From NCBI GenBank assembly GCA_025345505.1, contig JANVCC010000030.1, positions 1,910,123-1,974,122 of the forward strand: DNA of 64,000 nt. The letters are read 5' to 3'. The notes beneath the pieces were generated by a model, which was given only the letters and a program-made list of their open reading frames with translations, did not search any database and was not told where the DNA came from. The stretch's first letter is position 1, and each line of letters opens with the position of its first letter. Made by a program: the position numbers and the translations under genes. Below are positions 39,368 through 52,839 of this stretch, piece by piece. Origin of the DNA: Todiramphus chloris collaris (taxonomy: Eukaryota; Chordata; Aves; Coraciiformes; Alcedinidae).

Positions 39368-39763
39368 GTGATCTTAATTATATCACAATATTTAAAAGGA
39401 GGCAGTGAAGAAAATACTTTAAATCCATCTTACGCTGACATTGTTACTCCAGATTCTACTTGGATGTATGAATTTGATTCAAATTATGATTTTAAACTGA
39501 AATTAGTGTGCCAAACATTTTATTGCATTTCTTCAAAGATAGCAATAGCTATAGAAGGGCTATTAGAATCTAGTTTTCAGGATTTGACAGGAAATATTTC
39601 TTACTTTTCTACTAACCTAGTTAAATTCACATCATTGTTTATCAAGCCATTAATTAACAGGTTTGTCTCTGGTTTTAGAATTAGAGAAAATAACCTGACA
39701 GTTAAGAATTGCAATTATATTCTCATAAATTATTTTTTTAATCGAGATGACCTGCAGAACTGA
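39368..39763 (+). other. Unassigned 131-codon open frame, probably not coding
   Basis: The longest open frame outside recognisable mobile elements and LTR-like sequence. It runs from MILIISQYLKGGSEENTLNP to INYFFNRDDLQN. It has no domain I know, no signal peptide, and a composition rich in Ile, Asn, Phe and Ser as expected from AT-rich DNA. It lies on the strand opposite NAALADL2 inside its last intron. No promoter, splice or polyadenylation context supports it. I list it only because of its length. Confidence 0.15.
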
Positions 39764-41134
39764 CTCTGTTCAGTTTTATTATAAAAGCCACTTCTGTTGT
39801 ATACTGTAAAAAACTATGGATACTGACTCATGACTGTCACCATTCTTATAAATCCTGGTCATCAGAGATTTTGAGAAGCATATAAACGAAGAACATAATC
39901 CTTTAATCCAATGTCTGCTACCAAAGCCTGCGAAAAAATCGTCTTCCAAGTAAGCATTTACTAAATATTTACAAAAGCACCTCAGATATTCTGCCAGTGC
40001 ATAGCCACTGCCACTGTTCACCTATCTCATGAAACTTCTTTTTGCCTCCCCACATTCTTGGGAAGAACATAAAAACCATCCTTGGAACGTTTCCTGTGAT
40101 TTTTTTTTTTGCCATTAGTAGTTCATGAAGTAAGCTACAAGGAAGCAAGTCTTACTGAAACTGTGTCCCCCTCCTTCTGTCTTGAATGTTTGAGTTCATG
40201 ATCTCTTAACTAACACTTGCATAAACTACAATCAAACTGCAGAAACACTGTAGCATTTGAAGGAAGAAGGTAGAAGAAAATGGGAAGACATTTGAGCTGT
40301 AGAAAATACATTTGGACAAAAGTTACCAGAGAGAAGGGAGCTGAACAAGAACTGCTAAGCCAAGAAACACCAGTGAAAGATTAGAAAGCAAAACAAGTAA
40401 TAGCACTAATCATAACTCCATTTATAAGATGTGGAATAATTATAGAAGAAAAATAGGTACCAATTTTGAAAGATACAATATATTAGGTTGAAAAGTCAGA
40501 TGGAAAATCACTACTGTGCAGTATGATGAAAATGAATTTATTCTGACTGAACGGCAAAATCTGAGGTACGCAATTCTAAAACCAGTATACAATTCTTTTC
40601 TTCTCCCCCAACATCATTCTAGTACTGTATTTACAAATTGCAGATGGCAGATAATACAGAGACAGAAGATTATCTGCTACTGCCAGTACAACATGAATTG
40701 TTGCCCTATTTCCAACACTAAGGACCATCAGCACCATATCAAATCGCTCTCTGCTCCACGTAATACAATGCAGAAAAAAAAATCAAAAAAAAAATCATGT
40801 GTTTGGTTCAGGCAAGTTGAAGCTGTCTCAAGCATTACAACAAACTATACAGAAATATTTTCTAATTGAAGCCACAGATGAAGAGTTCAGAATTAAAACC
40901 CAAATCTGCAGAGTTTATACAATGAGAAATTATATATATATATATCAAAATATGAGCATCAGAAAGAGAAACATTCAGCACAAGTATACATTTTAAGAAT
41001 GGAAAGCAAGAAATGGCTAGAGGAAAGAAACAAACATATAGAAATTTCTACTGATTATTCCATTAAAACAATGACAAAATATAAAGAATGAAATTAGTAA
41101 TATGACGATTGTCTTATGAGAAGGAAAGTCAGAT

Positions 41135-42465
41135 AAATGAAAAACAGGGCCACAAGCAGGATCGCTACCCTGGACTGCAGAAAGGCCAACCTTGGCCTCC
41201 TCAGGGAACTGCTTGGAAAAGTCCCATGGGACAGGGCTCTAGAAGGTAAGGGGGCCCAAGCAAGCTGGCTAATATTCAAGCACCATTTCCTCCAGGCTCA
41301 AGATCAGAGCATCCCACAGAGTAGGAAATCAAGTAAGAGAGTTAGGAGACCTGCATGGTTGAGCAGGGAGATACTAGTTAAACTTAAGCAGAAGAAGGAA
41401 TTATACAGAACATGGAAGAAGGGGCTGGCCACTTGGGATGAATGCAGGGAGGTTGTCAGAGGATGCAGGGATGCAACAAGAAAAGCTAAGGCCTCCCTAG
41501 AACTAAACCTGGCGAGGAAAGTTGTTGGAGGCAAAAGGAAGTCTAGAGGAAATGTGGGCCTGCTGCTGAATGGAGTGGGTGCCCCGGTGACCAAAGATAG
41601 AGAGAAGGCTGAGTTACTGAATGCCACCTTCACCTTGGTCTTTACTACTCAGAACAGCTACCAGGAGTCCCAGGCCTTCAAGACCACAGAGGAAGTCTGG
41701 AGAGAGGAAGTTTTTACCTCTGTTGAAGAGGCTTGAGATAGAGATCACTTTAACAAACTGGACGTCCACAAGTCCATGGGCCCTGATGGGATACACCTGT
41801 GAGTGATGAGGGAGATGGCAGAGGTCATTGCTAGGCCACTCTCCATGATCTTTGAGAGGTCCTGGAGATCAGGAGAGGAGCCTGAGGTCTGGAGGAAGGC
41901 CGATGTCATCCCAATCTTCAAAAAGGGTAAAAAGGAGGACCCAGGTAACTATAGGGTGGTCAGCCTCACCTCCATCCCTGGAAAGGTGATGGAACAGCTT
42001 GTTCTTGCCACCATCTCAAAGCATGGTGAGGAAAGGAAGCTTATCACAAGTAGTCAACATGGATTCCATAAGGGGCAATCATGCTTGACTAATCTGATAG
42101 CCTTTTATGATGGCACAAGTAGTTGGATAGATGAGGGGAGAGCAGTGAATGTGGTGTTTCTTGACTTCAGCAAGGCTTTCGGTACTGTCTCTCATGGTAT
42201 CCTCACAGCCAAGCTTAAGAAGTGCAGATAGGGTGATTGTGCAGTGGGGTGGATTGGGAACTGGCTGAAGGACAGAGCCCAGAGAGTTGTGGTCAGTGGA
42301 GCAGAGTCCAGCTGGAGGCCTGTGGCTAGTGGTGTCCCCCAGGGGTCAGTGCTGGGTCCAATACTGTTCAATGTATTCATCAATGACCTGGACGAAGGGA
42401 TAGAGCGTACCCTCAGCAAGATTGCTGATGATACAAAACTGGGAGGAGTAGCTGACACATATATA
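41135..42465 (+). pseudogene. CR1 LINE ORF2 fragment (reverse transcriptase region), truncated at both ends
   Basis: A single reading frame from 41137 to 42471 matches the CR1 ORF2 protein from the linker after the endonuclease into the reverse transcriptase. Landmarks in order: ATLDCRKANLGLLRELLG, PAWLSREI, KAELLNATF, HKSMGPDGI, VIPIFKKGKKEDPGNYR, RT motif A FLDFSKAF, motif [21 protein letters not shown], and the catalytic motif C as IADDTKLGG, where CR1 normally has FADD. The frame is broken only by stops at 41734-41736 (TGA), 41800-41802 (TGA) and 42229-42231 (TAG). A few residues appear to be missing near KVVGGKRKSRGN compared with intact copies. Both the 5' part (ORF1 and endonuclease) and the 3' part (rest of RT and 3' UTR) are absent. 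It lies in the last NAALADL2 intron, antisense to the gene, and is a dead copy. Confidence 0.93.
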
Positions 42466-44318
42466 CAGTAAGAGACTACAGATACAGCAATGTGTGTACA
42501 AACCACACAAAAAAAACCATACAGAAAAGTTCTATTAGTTTCCTTATAGTGGACAAGCACAAGTAGGTTGGAACCCACCTCCTGCAATAAAGGAAAAAGT
42601 CCACCTTTCTTATTAATTCTAATTCTAGAAGAGAAAACATAGTATAGATCCAGAGAGCAGTGAATTAGGACAAACACAAGCCTAAAAACAATGCCTAAAC
42701 TTTGCCAAATTTGTCAAGTATTTTGATTGAGGTTGAGAATATGAGTCCAAATGGGTATACAGGAAGCAATCATTTCTTCATGAAGAATACGTGCTTTACT
42801 GTGCGCACAAATTCTTCCTTCAGAAGGCTGTAAATTACAGTATTTATGGAATCTTAATGATCTAAACACAGTTGGAGCCTGAAGGTCAAGGCTGCAAACT
42901 GCATCCTAAATTTCTGTTTACAGATGAAGCATAGTATTTATTGCTGTGCTGTTTGTGCTGCTATAGTTAAAGGGCTGCCAGCATTTCCATTATAAACCAC
43001 TATTTCAGGGGTTTATAACTTGCCCATCGATCTTCCGACTGGGATGAAACATGGCACACAAGGTCCTGGCTGTTGAGACTGTTTTTTTTGTTTTCTTTAC
43101 CAAATTACAAAAAGAAAAGCTTAAAGTTATACAAGCAAAAGAAAGTACTTCAGCATTTTCAATTATAACTAGTCTTCCTGTGATAAAATTATACCTTCAG
43201 AACACACAATGGATACAGATAACTGCATCAATTAACAGAAGAAATTTCAATCCCTAAAAAGTGAAAAATAACCCAAATAAAGACATAATGTTAGATGCTT
43301 TTTTTGAAAAGAAGTGAACCTTTCGGGACACTTTTAGTTGGAGAAGCCTCCTAATGTGCAGTACAGATGAACTGTTGGCTATCTTCAAATGCAGAGTCCT
43401 ACCCAGTAGCCCTGGTGAAGTCAAACAGCCCACATATGTCCTCATTCTATAGCCCAGGGCATTTAGAACACAACTTTGGGCTCAAGCTATGAAACACTAA
43501 CTACACTGATGGGCTGCAATACAGCACTTCAGACGCTTTGTACTGAAGTGCATGCACACACTTTATTCCTTCTCCTGCACAGCAAGAGGGCCAGGCATTA
43601 GTCAGGGCAGGCTTGGCCATTTCTTGCTTTTCAAACTTTTTTTAAGCTACTGATTGCTGTACTATTTTTTTGCAGAGGAATCTATGGTGAGAGATACAGA
43701 CTTCTGTCTTACAAAGTGAAAGGTGGAATGATTATGACATCTTAAAATCAACCCGGGTAGCACAGCTGAAAACGTATTGGAGAATAATTCTAACCAGAGA
43801 CAAGATGTTATGAATGGTGACTGACTAAGGTCCTCTCTTTCACTCCACTCTACTGCATTTGCTGTCTGAAACTCACCCAAGAACACTGCTATATAATTAA
43901 ACATGTTAAATAATGCTACCCAGTATCTTGTATAATTCTGAATCTTCAATGAACTATAAAAAATTTTAAATAAAATATAGGTGGAGCTTGTCAAGCAGTA
44001 TTAGACTTCAAGATATTTTTGTCATCTGAAAGCTTACTGTACCATTTAACACAAGTATCTGTCATGCTGCCTGAGCTGCCATCACACCGTAAATCTTGTT
44101 AGCAGTGATGTCATGACAGAAATGCTACAGTGCCGCATTCTAATGACCTCTTGTATTGTAATGAATTAATGTTTTCTGCAGAAAAGATGAGATGGAAAAA
44201 AAAAAGCTTAAGTCTTGGATACTCACTGAGATTTTTTTTAAAAGAGCATGAGTTTTGAAAACCAAGCAATGCAAGATTACCATTTTAGGTCAAATGAAGA
44301 ATATGTTGAACACCATAC

Positions 44319-44517
44319 CTGTAAAATCCTGGAGGAGCTCGATGAACCAGGAAGCTTTTCTCCAGACTTTGAAGCACATCATTGAGCATCCTGACTCTGA
44401 TAGGAGCTCTCTCCTTGGGGTCATTAGCTGGGCGCATCTCATCTGATTGGAACAGTTCTGCAGTGTCCCTCAGATGTGATGCTGCTGCAAGCAACTGAGG
44501 AGCATCTACTTTATCAC
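44319..44517 (-). CDS. NAALADL2: NAALADL2 penultimate coding exon (TFR-like dimerisation domain)
   Basis: Internal exon of 199 bases on the minus strand. The acceptor TTACTATTCCTAG lies just above 44517, and the donor CAG/GTATGG just below 44319. It begins with two bases (GT) that complete a Gly codon with the last base of the exon at 52840-52933, encodes 65 full codons, and leaves AG to be completed in the last exon. The product runs from DKVDAPQLLAAASHLRDTAE through FQSDEMRPANDPKERAPIRV to FLVHRAPPGFY(R). The RVRMLNDVLQSLEKSFL helix followed by the proline-rich FYR turn corresponds to the segment before FYRHV in glutamate carboxypeptidase II and FRHV in transferrin receptor. An overlapping open frame extends past both splice sites (44566 to 44285), but the phase match to both neighbours supports the shorter exon. 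Confidence 0.9.
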
Positions 44518-47500
44518 CTAGGAATAGTAAGAGCAAGATGGTTGCCAGTGATTCAGAGAACAGCACTTACTACTTGCCTACAAGTCAAAATTAGTAGTCC
44601 AATTAAAACCTGAGTTTCTCTTCCCCTGTAAGAATTATGCAATGGGTCAAGGAAAGCCATAGATCATTGTGAATAAGCTCTGATCTAGTTTTCAAAGAAA
44701 ATCGGTTTGGGCCATGATGTTTTGAGATCTAATAAGCTACGAGGAATGATTTTTGGGTACAGCTTGGAATCTAACCAATGGAAAAACAGGCATGCAGAAA
44801 GCAATGGTTATAAATCAGTAACCATTACATTTCCTTCTGAGACAGAAATTATTCAATGCCATTTGATGCTACTGCTCTTGAGTCTGAAAACTTGTGCTTG
44901 GATTCCAAAATGACTACTGTATAGAAAATTGCAATATGCAGAGTTTAATTGATTTTTTTTTTCAACATTTTAGAATTCTAGAGGTTAACAAGTTGTAGAG
45001 AGGATACGAAATTGTTCCTCTTAATCATTTAAATCATATGCCAATGAGCCAAATAACATTTTAATTGATATCCAAACACATATTCTAATCCAGTTAATAT
45101 ATTGAAAACTTTTTAAGCTTCAAGTATTAACTCTTACTTCGCTTGTAATCCTACACAGACACCAAAAGAAAAAAAATCCCACAGCACACCACAATTTGGG
45201 TATTTCCCTGCTCATAGTCCAGAAGGAAGAATGTAACATGAACAGGAGCATTGTGACTGTGCAGCCTATTCCCACCCGCAGTGCAGGTGAAGAACTCGTC
45301 ATCCTCTCCCAGTGTGGGCAGAGATTGCATTAATTTTCACAAGCACAAGAAAGCAGTGTCTGAACCCAATATAAAGTCAAAAGCAACAACAGTCAGAAAA
45401 AACATTTCTGGGATGCAGAAATAATCTTTAAGGCCCAGATTCACTTGGCCTATTAAGGACAAGAAAATCAACTATTCCTTAGATCTCTCAAATGATGATT
45501 TAATCAAAACAAATCATTCAGCTGTAGAAGCTGTCTCACCTTTAGTTCAATGTTCAAACATGAGTGACTCCAGTATCTTAGCGACTGAGATGATTAATCC
45601 AACTAAGTGGTTGAAGACACAAGTTAAATGAATACTAAAGTTCCTTGTCTAATAGATATATGGAGAGATCAGAAATAGTAAATGGAGAATATCAACCCAT
45701 TTCTCAGACTATTTATGGATGGACTTTGAAAGGTAAGCATATAACAGGAATGGAAAAGCAAGGAGGCACAAAGTAGAAATTCAGGCAAATGCCCAAATAT
45801 GACATATTGTCCCTCTCCTATAGAAAGAGAGCCTTGCTGTGGGATTCATTTCAGCAAAGGGAATGAAGTTCATAGATCCCCATGCACTCCTGCCCTTTGG
45901 CTGACTAATGCAGTCCAATCCAATAAAACATGGAATCATCCAAAATACATGGAGACCCTGATGCTGGTGTGAAAGAAACTGTCAGATTTCCTGAGCTATC
46001 AAGATGAATTTCAATTCAACAATGAAGAGAAGCTCTCTGTGGGACCAGCAGTGAGAAGAGATGGTTTATGTCTGTCTTGGTTTGGAACAAGGTTGCTTTA
46101 TAAGCTGCTCTTGACCAATCCACCTTTCCTTAACTAGAATAGATAACAGGCACTGTAGAACCTTGTTGTACATGTCTGGTACCTTTCTGATTGAGTCTGG
46201 AGTAATTTAAGGTCTGATTAAGTTAGGTTGATGCCTCAGAAAAATATTCTCCAAGCATACAAACTTGGTACATTTGGGATATTTTGCAAAGTATCAGTAT
46301 CCTTAATTTTCACATCTCAGGCAAACATCCTGGGCATCTGAAGAACTCATGATTTCCATGCATATAATCCAGGCACTGTGCATAGCTTACCCTAGGACTT
46401 GTCAGTATGGAAAGGTTTAAATTCACCCTGTTAGAAAGAATCCTTTAGTTTCAGCAAAGCACTTTGTGTTCCAAGTAATATCCAACATTTATAAATTTTA
46501 TTCTGGATATTATATAAACAATTGTAAATGTCAGCCATGCCTTTTAAAAAGAAAGCTGAGATAAAGGGAAAAATACATCATTCTATATTTGGGAATGAAG
46601 ACAACCAGACCGCCCTTTTCAACATGAAAAACTTGTAACTGCTCTTACTGCTTCTCCACAGCATGCATTTTGCCTTTAACCCAACTACAGTCATGAGTAA
46701 AAAGCACTGTTTACATCACACTCTAAGCCAGCATTCATTAGAAAACACACAGGCCCTTTTTAATACTTCAGTACAAAACTTGGCAGCATCTATGGCCGGT
46801 GTTATCACAGAGAAGGAGGGACACAGCTTTAAGGGCATCAGTACTTTTTACCACAACACACTGAACTTCATGGTCAAGGAAAACTGTGATTTATGCTTTT
46901 CTCAAGCTGAAAGATGGGAGTTGAAGGACAAATGATTCTTAAAGAAAAGGATGCACTAACTAATAATGTCTTAAACATTTTATGATGCTTCCAGAGAAAA
47001 TAAAAAAAACCCACTAGCGTTACTTCACTCAAGAGGAAACAATGTCACATAATTATATTTTGCATTCTTTGCCCTTTTGTCTCGATCATGAATCATGATG
47101 AATCATCTAAGCTAGTTGTTTAGTTGTTAAATAAATAAAATTGTGAGTACACTAAAGTCACTCGAGTATGTACACTTGCTAAATGCTACATTTTATTCAG
47201 ATACAGGTTACATCAAATAGATACTTATTTTTGCAGATACTGAAGACAATAGCCTTTCCCTGTGTAACCAATCACTCTTATGAAAAGTATTGCTAGAGAT
47301 TTAAGATTTTAAAATTGTGTTTGTGCCCTCTAGTATAAATGTACTTGCCTATGAGTACCTACAGGAGAATAAGCACAGACAAATCAGCAGTTAAAGGTAT
47401 GACACTTGCTCGCCATGCATGTGAACATGTGTTTGCATGTAAGAGAGAGGGGAAATTGCTTCAGGTTTTGACTAGCTTACAAATTCAGGATCAGCTATGG

Positions 47501-50500
47501 TGTGTTGTGTTCAGTAGGAAGATTTTTCATGCTGTGCAAAATTGGATGATCAGACTGGCAGTGGAAAATCTGAATGGGAAAGCTTTGTATAAAGTACCCT
47601 AAAGGGGGCAGAAACACAAATCCATGGACATACTCAGTGCAAAGAATACCTTGCCATCAGCTTCAATTTTGCTACCATGACTGCTACTGCCCAAGTAAAC
47701 TAATCTGGTGTTGCTACAAGAAGTCTCTTTTCAAAGAGACTATCAGTAAAAAGGCAAGTTGTGACATATCACTATGCATGTCAATATAGAGGAAGCCTGA
47801 AGAAGAGACTGGAGAAAAGAAGTCTCCAGGGAGACTTTGCTGTGGTCTTTCAAGGCTTAAAGGGGGCTTGTAAGAAAGATGGCAACAATCTTTTTATCAG
47901 GGCCTGTTAGACTAGATAAAAGGAAGAAATTTTCTACAGTGAGGGTGGTGAAATACTGGCCCAGGTTGCCCAGAGAGATGGTAGATGCCCCATTCCTGGA
48001 AACATTCGAGGTCAGATTGGACAGGACGGTGAGCAGTTGAAGATGACCCTGCTCACTGCAGGTGGGTTGTACTATATGACCTTTAAGGGTTCCTTCCAAC
48101 CCCAAAACTTTCTATGATTCTACAAAGTTACCAGTGACAGCCTCCTGATACAAAATAGATGCTCAGTAGCAAATGTTTTGTCCAAGGAAAATGCATATTT
48201 CCATGATTTTTTTTTTTCAAAGCTGATGAAAGGTTTGCCAGTACTAAAATAGAATACCTGTGAAAGGATACTGAAGACAAGATGTCAGTGTCTCATGGCA
48301 AAAAAAAATATTTCTGTCATATATACAGATAACTGTTGCATTTTTTCACATCTGTAGCAGTCAGGAGTAATGGGTAGGAACAGTGAAGTGGGAAACTTTC
48401 TGAATTACAGACAGATGGAGAAAATAACTCTGAAAAGCACCCTAAATGATCAGGGAAATATGATCAAGCAGGTAAAATGATGCCAAGCTGAAGACTAGCA
48501 GATAGCTGTAGGCAATGAGTATGCAGCCATCAACTAAATGACAGAGAGAAGTTTCTGTATTGATTTTTCTAAGGACAGAGTTTAGACTGATGTTTTGAAA
48601 TGTATGGGTTGAGCCAGGGCTATGGAAAGTCATGCAGACTTTCCTGGAAATGGCTCATCATAAACCAGATTATTTTTAAACTTCTGCTAGGACTGCCTGC
48701 TATTATCACCCCAAGTACTTCAGCTGCTTTAACATCTGTAAAACATCCCTTCTGGGGAGAAGAAAGGACCTAATTGATAGGAAGCAACACACAACTGACA
48801 CTGCATGAGCCAAAGAGCTTTAAATCACAGCTCTTGCCCTCCCTACAGAGGGAAAAACAGAAAATCTCACCTGCACCTAATTTGTCTTCATAGGCCTCTC
48901 TCAGCCCGTATCTACTAGCATTGGCTTACAGCTTATCTGACTTGCCTACCAGCTTCAGCAGCCTGTGATGACAGCCACAACCAGGGCATCTTAGCACGCA
49001 TGTCTAGTGCTGCTCAGCTACAGCCCAAGGTCAGTGCAACAGGCACCAACTTTTGAAAGGTCTGCATGAGTCTAGGTGGCCCCATTGACCTGCAATAATG
49101 AAACGATACCAGCTTCTAGAGCCACAGCACCTAAGCGAGAGACATGGGCAACACCAGACTTGGTTGCTTTTATTTTTGTAAACCATGTGCTTGAACTTGT
49201 TATTGCTAAGTCAGTCAGGTGCAAATGTACAGAAAGGCTTTTAATCCTAATGAGACGCTTTAACACCTCCAGCATCAATCCCTGAAGCTTGCTGTAATAT
49301 ATACTAAACTTTAAACAGGCTAAATCCAGTGCAAGATAGGCTACAAGGAGCAAGTCCAGACTGCACAGTGCTAAAAGCTTTCAGTGGATAAAATAAATAT
49401 GTTTTGAATTAAAATGCTTATATACAAAAAATACTTACATACAAATGCTTATACATTTGTACTTGCATATACATACAAAATACTTTTACAGAAGTGGTTA
49501 AAAGAACCATTTGTATCATTCACACACCAGATTTGACATCTTGTCTGAGCCCTACCTCAGAAGACAAATTGGGTTTTCATAGCATGCAAGACCAAACAAG
49601 ATTCTCTGGCATTTTATAAGTTGCAGTGGGTCTTGATTTTAAATGTAAGAAAGGCACAAACACTGCACAACTGCAATGTGTAGTTAATGAGAATATTTTA
49701 AACTGTCACCTAGTTATGAATTTCTCTAAAATATCACATCTGTGATCAGACAGGTAACAGCCTGAATAGCCCCAGGGACCTGGATTTCAGTCTTGGAACC
49801 CATCTCGTATCATTTATGACCACAAGGTTTTCCGTTAAACACCAGACTATCAGCAGATGCACAAAAAGAAATGTCTCTCCAGTCACAACTCTTCCTTTCA
49901 GGTAAACCCCAAAGCAGTAGCTTGTTACCAAGAGTTGTGTTGTGTGCAAACGGAGTGAAAACATGTCACTCAACAGCCATTTCCCCATCTTTCTGAGGAA
50001 GAGGCCTCAAGCCAGGTGTAAACATGTTGTGGATGACACTTCCCTATAACTTGCCATCCAGACTACCCTGAATGTAAAAAATGGTTTATGAAGTGTTGAG
50101 TAACATTTCATTGAAATTAACAGAGCTAATAGTACAGACACTCACCATGTTACAGAGTTAAATCCTTTGGCAACGTAAATAAATGCAGTATTAACAAACA
50201 TTAGGCCACACATACCCTTTTGTAAGGACATCCAGGAGTCTGCAAAACTATGACTCATGTATTTACACATATGATTTAACTTCAATAGTGGAAGAAAGTC
50301 TAATAATAAAACGTGTGTTTAAGTGATTGGTTGAAATCAGATCACAGATGCACAAAAGTAAGCCTAATGAACAAATTTTCTGGCATGTCATGCAGTTTAC
50401 AGTTTGCATCAAGTTGGAGAAGGAAACAGTTCATGAAGACAATGCAACTTTAAACTGGAAACCTAAGGCAACATAAAATCTTTTGAAGAAGGAAGAAATT

Positions 50501-52839
50501 CCTAAACCATGTTAAAAAGTACATTTTCTCATTTAAGTAACCAGAAAAGACCATTGTCTTATTTGCTTCCAAAATAAAAATAAACTGTTATTTTACACAA
50601 GTTAGAGAGATAGATGAGACATAAAAGTAATGAGAAAAGTCACTAAATAGAACTGCAAGGTGAACAGGTGGGAGAAAATTTATCCTGCTGGCCCTAGAGC
50701 CTAGAAAATAATTTTCCCTCCCCTGAAGTGGTTAAGATAAATGATCTAACTGAAGTTAGAGAAAAAAAGGCAGTTTAAATCAAAATTTCCTGTTACTCCA
50801 AATACAGAAAAAAGGAAGAACAATACCAGACATCTCATGTTCCGTTGAAGGAATACCATCTGAACAACACTTTTCATTTGATGATTATTCCCTGCTGTGT
50901 TTAGGCTGAACTAAGCCAATGTTTATATGGCACAATAGAGCTAAAATTACTTGTATTCTCACCAATGCCAGCCTACTGACTCCCAGGTCTTGACAATGAT
51001 GGATGGCAAAGATTAAAGAAAAGGTATCACACTTCTATGAATGTGTATTATAGAGAAGTGATACTTTATACTGTAGGGAGTGAAGAAATGCAGGGGCAAC
51101 ACCTCAAGATCACAAAATAATCTATAAATTTGAGAGAAGATGTCACACACATTCTGCTGAACTACATATAAAGTTTTAGTGTGATTTTATAGAACTTTCA
51201 TCTTTTATTTAACAGATCAAATTGAGAGTTACATAAATGTACTAATAGAAAAATTATTTTTGAAAGACCATAACACACTACAGGTAATCAGTATTGGAGA
51301 CATAAGTGGAGAAGAGGAAATAATGACATGGTTTTACCTATCTGACATTTTTCTCCTGTGAGGTCCTAACAACAGCATGCTTTGGAGTGGGCTTGCAAAT
51401 TTTACAGGGGTTCTTATAGAGATATATGTTTTACTATTCCTTTTAAATTCACTGAAATCTGATCAAAATAGCAGCTTCTGAAATACCTCAGTTTGTACAC
51501 AATTAAGCTAGACTCTGGCAGATAAATTATCAAAGATTTAATCTCCAAGGACTAAGCCTCTTATGTGCCCTCCACATCTGGCCTACTTTCAGTCACTTAG
51601 AAAAGGAAGGTGATCTCATTTGAATACACTAAGATACAAGGAAAATGAAATGAAAAATGGACAAAATGGGTGGAGGAAGACAGATGATACTGAAGGAGAA
51701 ATCTTATATGATTGAGTGACACTTGGTAGTGTTAGAACCTAGACTTCCTCTCCCTCCTTAGTCCTGCAGGACTGGACGTAAGACTGGTCTTCTTTTCATA
51801 ATTGCTAAGAAGATTTATTTTTCTTTTGTAGTCTCGACAGTAGCACAGAACATCTCAGTAATGTACAAGGGGTTTAGCTCCTTATAACATATGAACAATT
51901 TTCTACCAACTGTAGAGAAAAAAACCCAAGCAAAACAAAACACTGAACAGACCCCAGAAGCAAAGGGAATGCACAAGCCCACACTTCAGCTGTGTTAAAC
52001 AGCTCAAGCCAATGGCTATTGGCTTAATTAGGTTCTGTTGTCAGCATAGGTCAGAAAGTCTGCAGAATGCTTGTTCTTTTATCAAGCCCTAGAAGGCCTC
52101 AAGACAATAGAAAGAGCCAGAAAGGAGAAGGAAACAGCAGAATATTAGTAATGGCTCCAACAGTCTTGATGGAGCATATGAAGGCATTCATCCTTCACCT
52201 AGCAAATGGTGCCAAACCCAGAGTCTATAGAAATTAAATCTGCATCATTTCCAAGTCACCAGTCACTAGTTTACTTTCTGACTAGGAACTTCCTTGTTCT
52301 TCTCCCTAAATCAAACCCATTGTCCCAAACACACCAAGATCACTTTCAAAGACAGAGCCTCCAAGGTCCCAGTGCTTAATCGACCCAAACAATATGTATA
52401 GGCAAATTACCGTGCTTTGTCACACCTGAAAAAAAATACAAGTTAGCATGCTCTACCAACAAGGTGAGGTAGTGGAATAATAAACAAGAAGGATGATTGT
52501 GAAAATTAAGAAGCCAAATGGCAACAGGATTAGAGGGCCTCTCTTGCTTGTACTGAACAAAGCCTTGAAGGGAATTAAAATCAAGTTCAGTCACAGAGGT
52601 TATCTTTGACTGTAATTATGAGATTTTAATACTAATTATTGCTTAACTGAGACAGTAACATCAAAAGAAACATAAACATTTTATGGCTTTATTTAGGAAG
52701 AAAAACTGTGATTTAGCATTATATAATGACACTGTTTAACTAGTAAAATCACTGGCTGTCATTCAAGTGGAAACTGAAAATCCATGTCAAGGTTTCCCTC
52801 TGTATTAATGGAGAACAATATTCTTCTAACAAAAATTAC
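44518..52839 (-). other. NAALADL2: Intron of NAALADL2
   Basis: Interval of 8,322 bases between the second- and third-last coding exons. The only repeat I recognise is a CR1 3' end on the plus strand at 47796-48122. Open frames in the remainder (for example 46663-46935 and 49072-49353) have no recognisable domains and are taken as chance. Confidence 0.85.
47796..48122 (+). mobile_element. CR1 retroposon, 5'-truncated 3' end
   Basis: Plus-strand CR1 3' region inside a NAALADL2 intron. Recognised by CTTAAAGGGGGCTTGTAAGA, TGAGGGTGGTGAAATACTGG, GATGCCCCATTCCTGGAAAC and the end TTTCTATGATTCTAC. About 50 bases of the usual CR1 sequence are missing where GGGCCTGTTAGA joins CTAGATAAAAGGAAG. Confidence 0.94.

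Larger units (their letters stand above)
29990..44318 (-). other. NAALADL2: Last intron of NAALADL2
   Basis: Interval of 14,329 bases between two in-phase coding exons. It contains a C19 run near its 3' end (30384-30402), a T26 run (32650-32675), an 18-base tandem duplication (34159-34194), a GC-richer patch near 35600-35750, an unassigned 131-codon plus-strand frame (39368-39763) and a 1.3 kb CR1 coding relic (41135-42465). The rest is AT-rich with no recognisable element. Confidence 0.85.

Noticed and set aside
41304..41633. 109-codon minus-strand frame
   Set aside because: Wholly antisense to CR1 ORF2.
42192..42677. 161-codon open frame on the minus strand
   Set aside because: Most of it is antisense to the CR1 reverse-transcriptase relic, and its length reflects the codon bias of the sense strand. 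No domain is recognisable.
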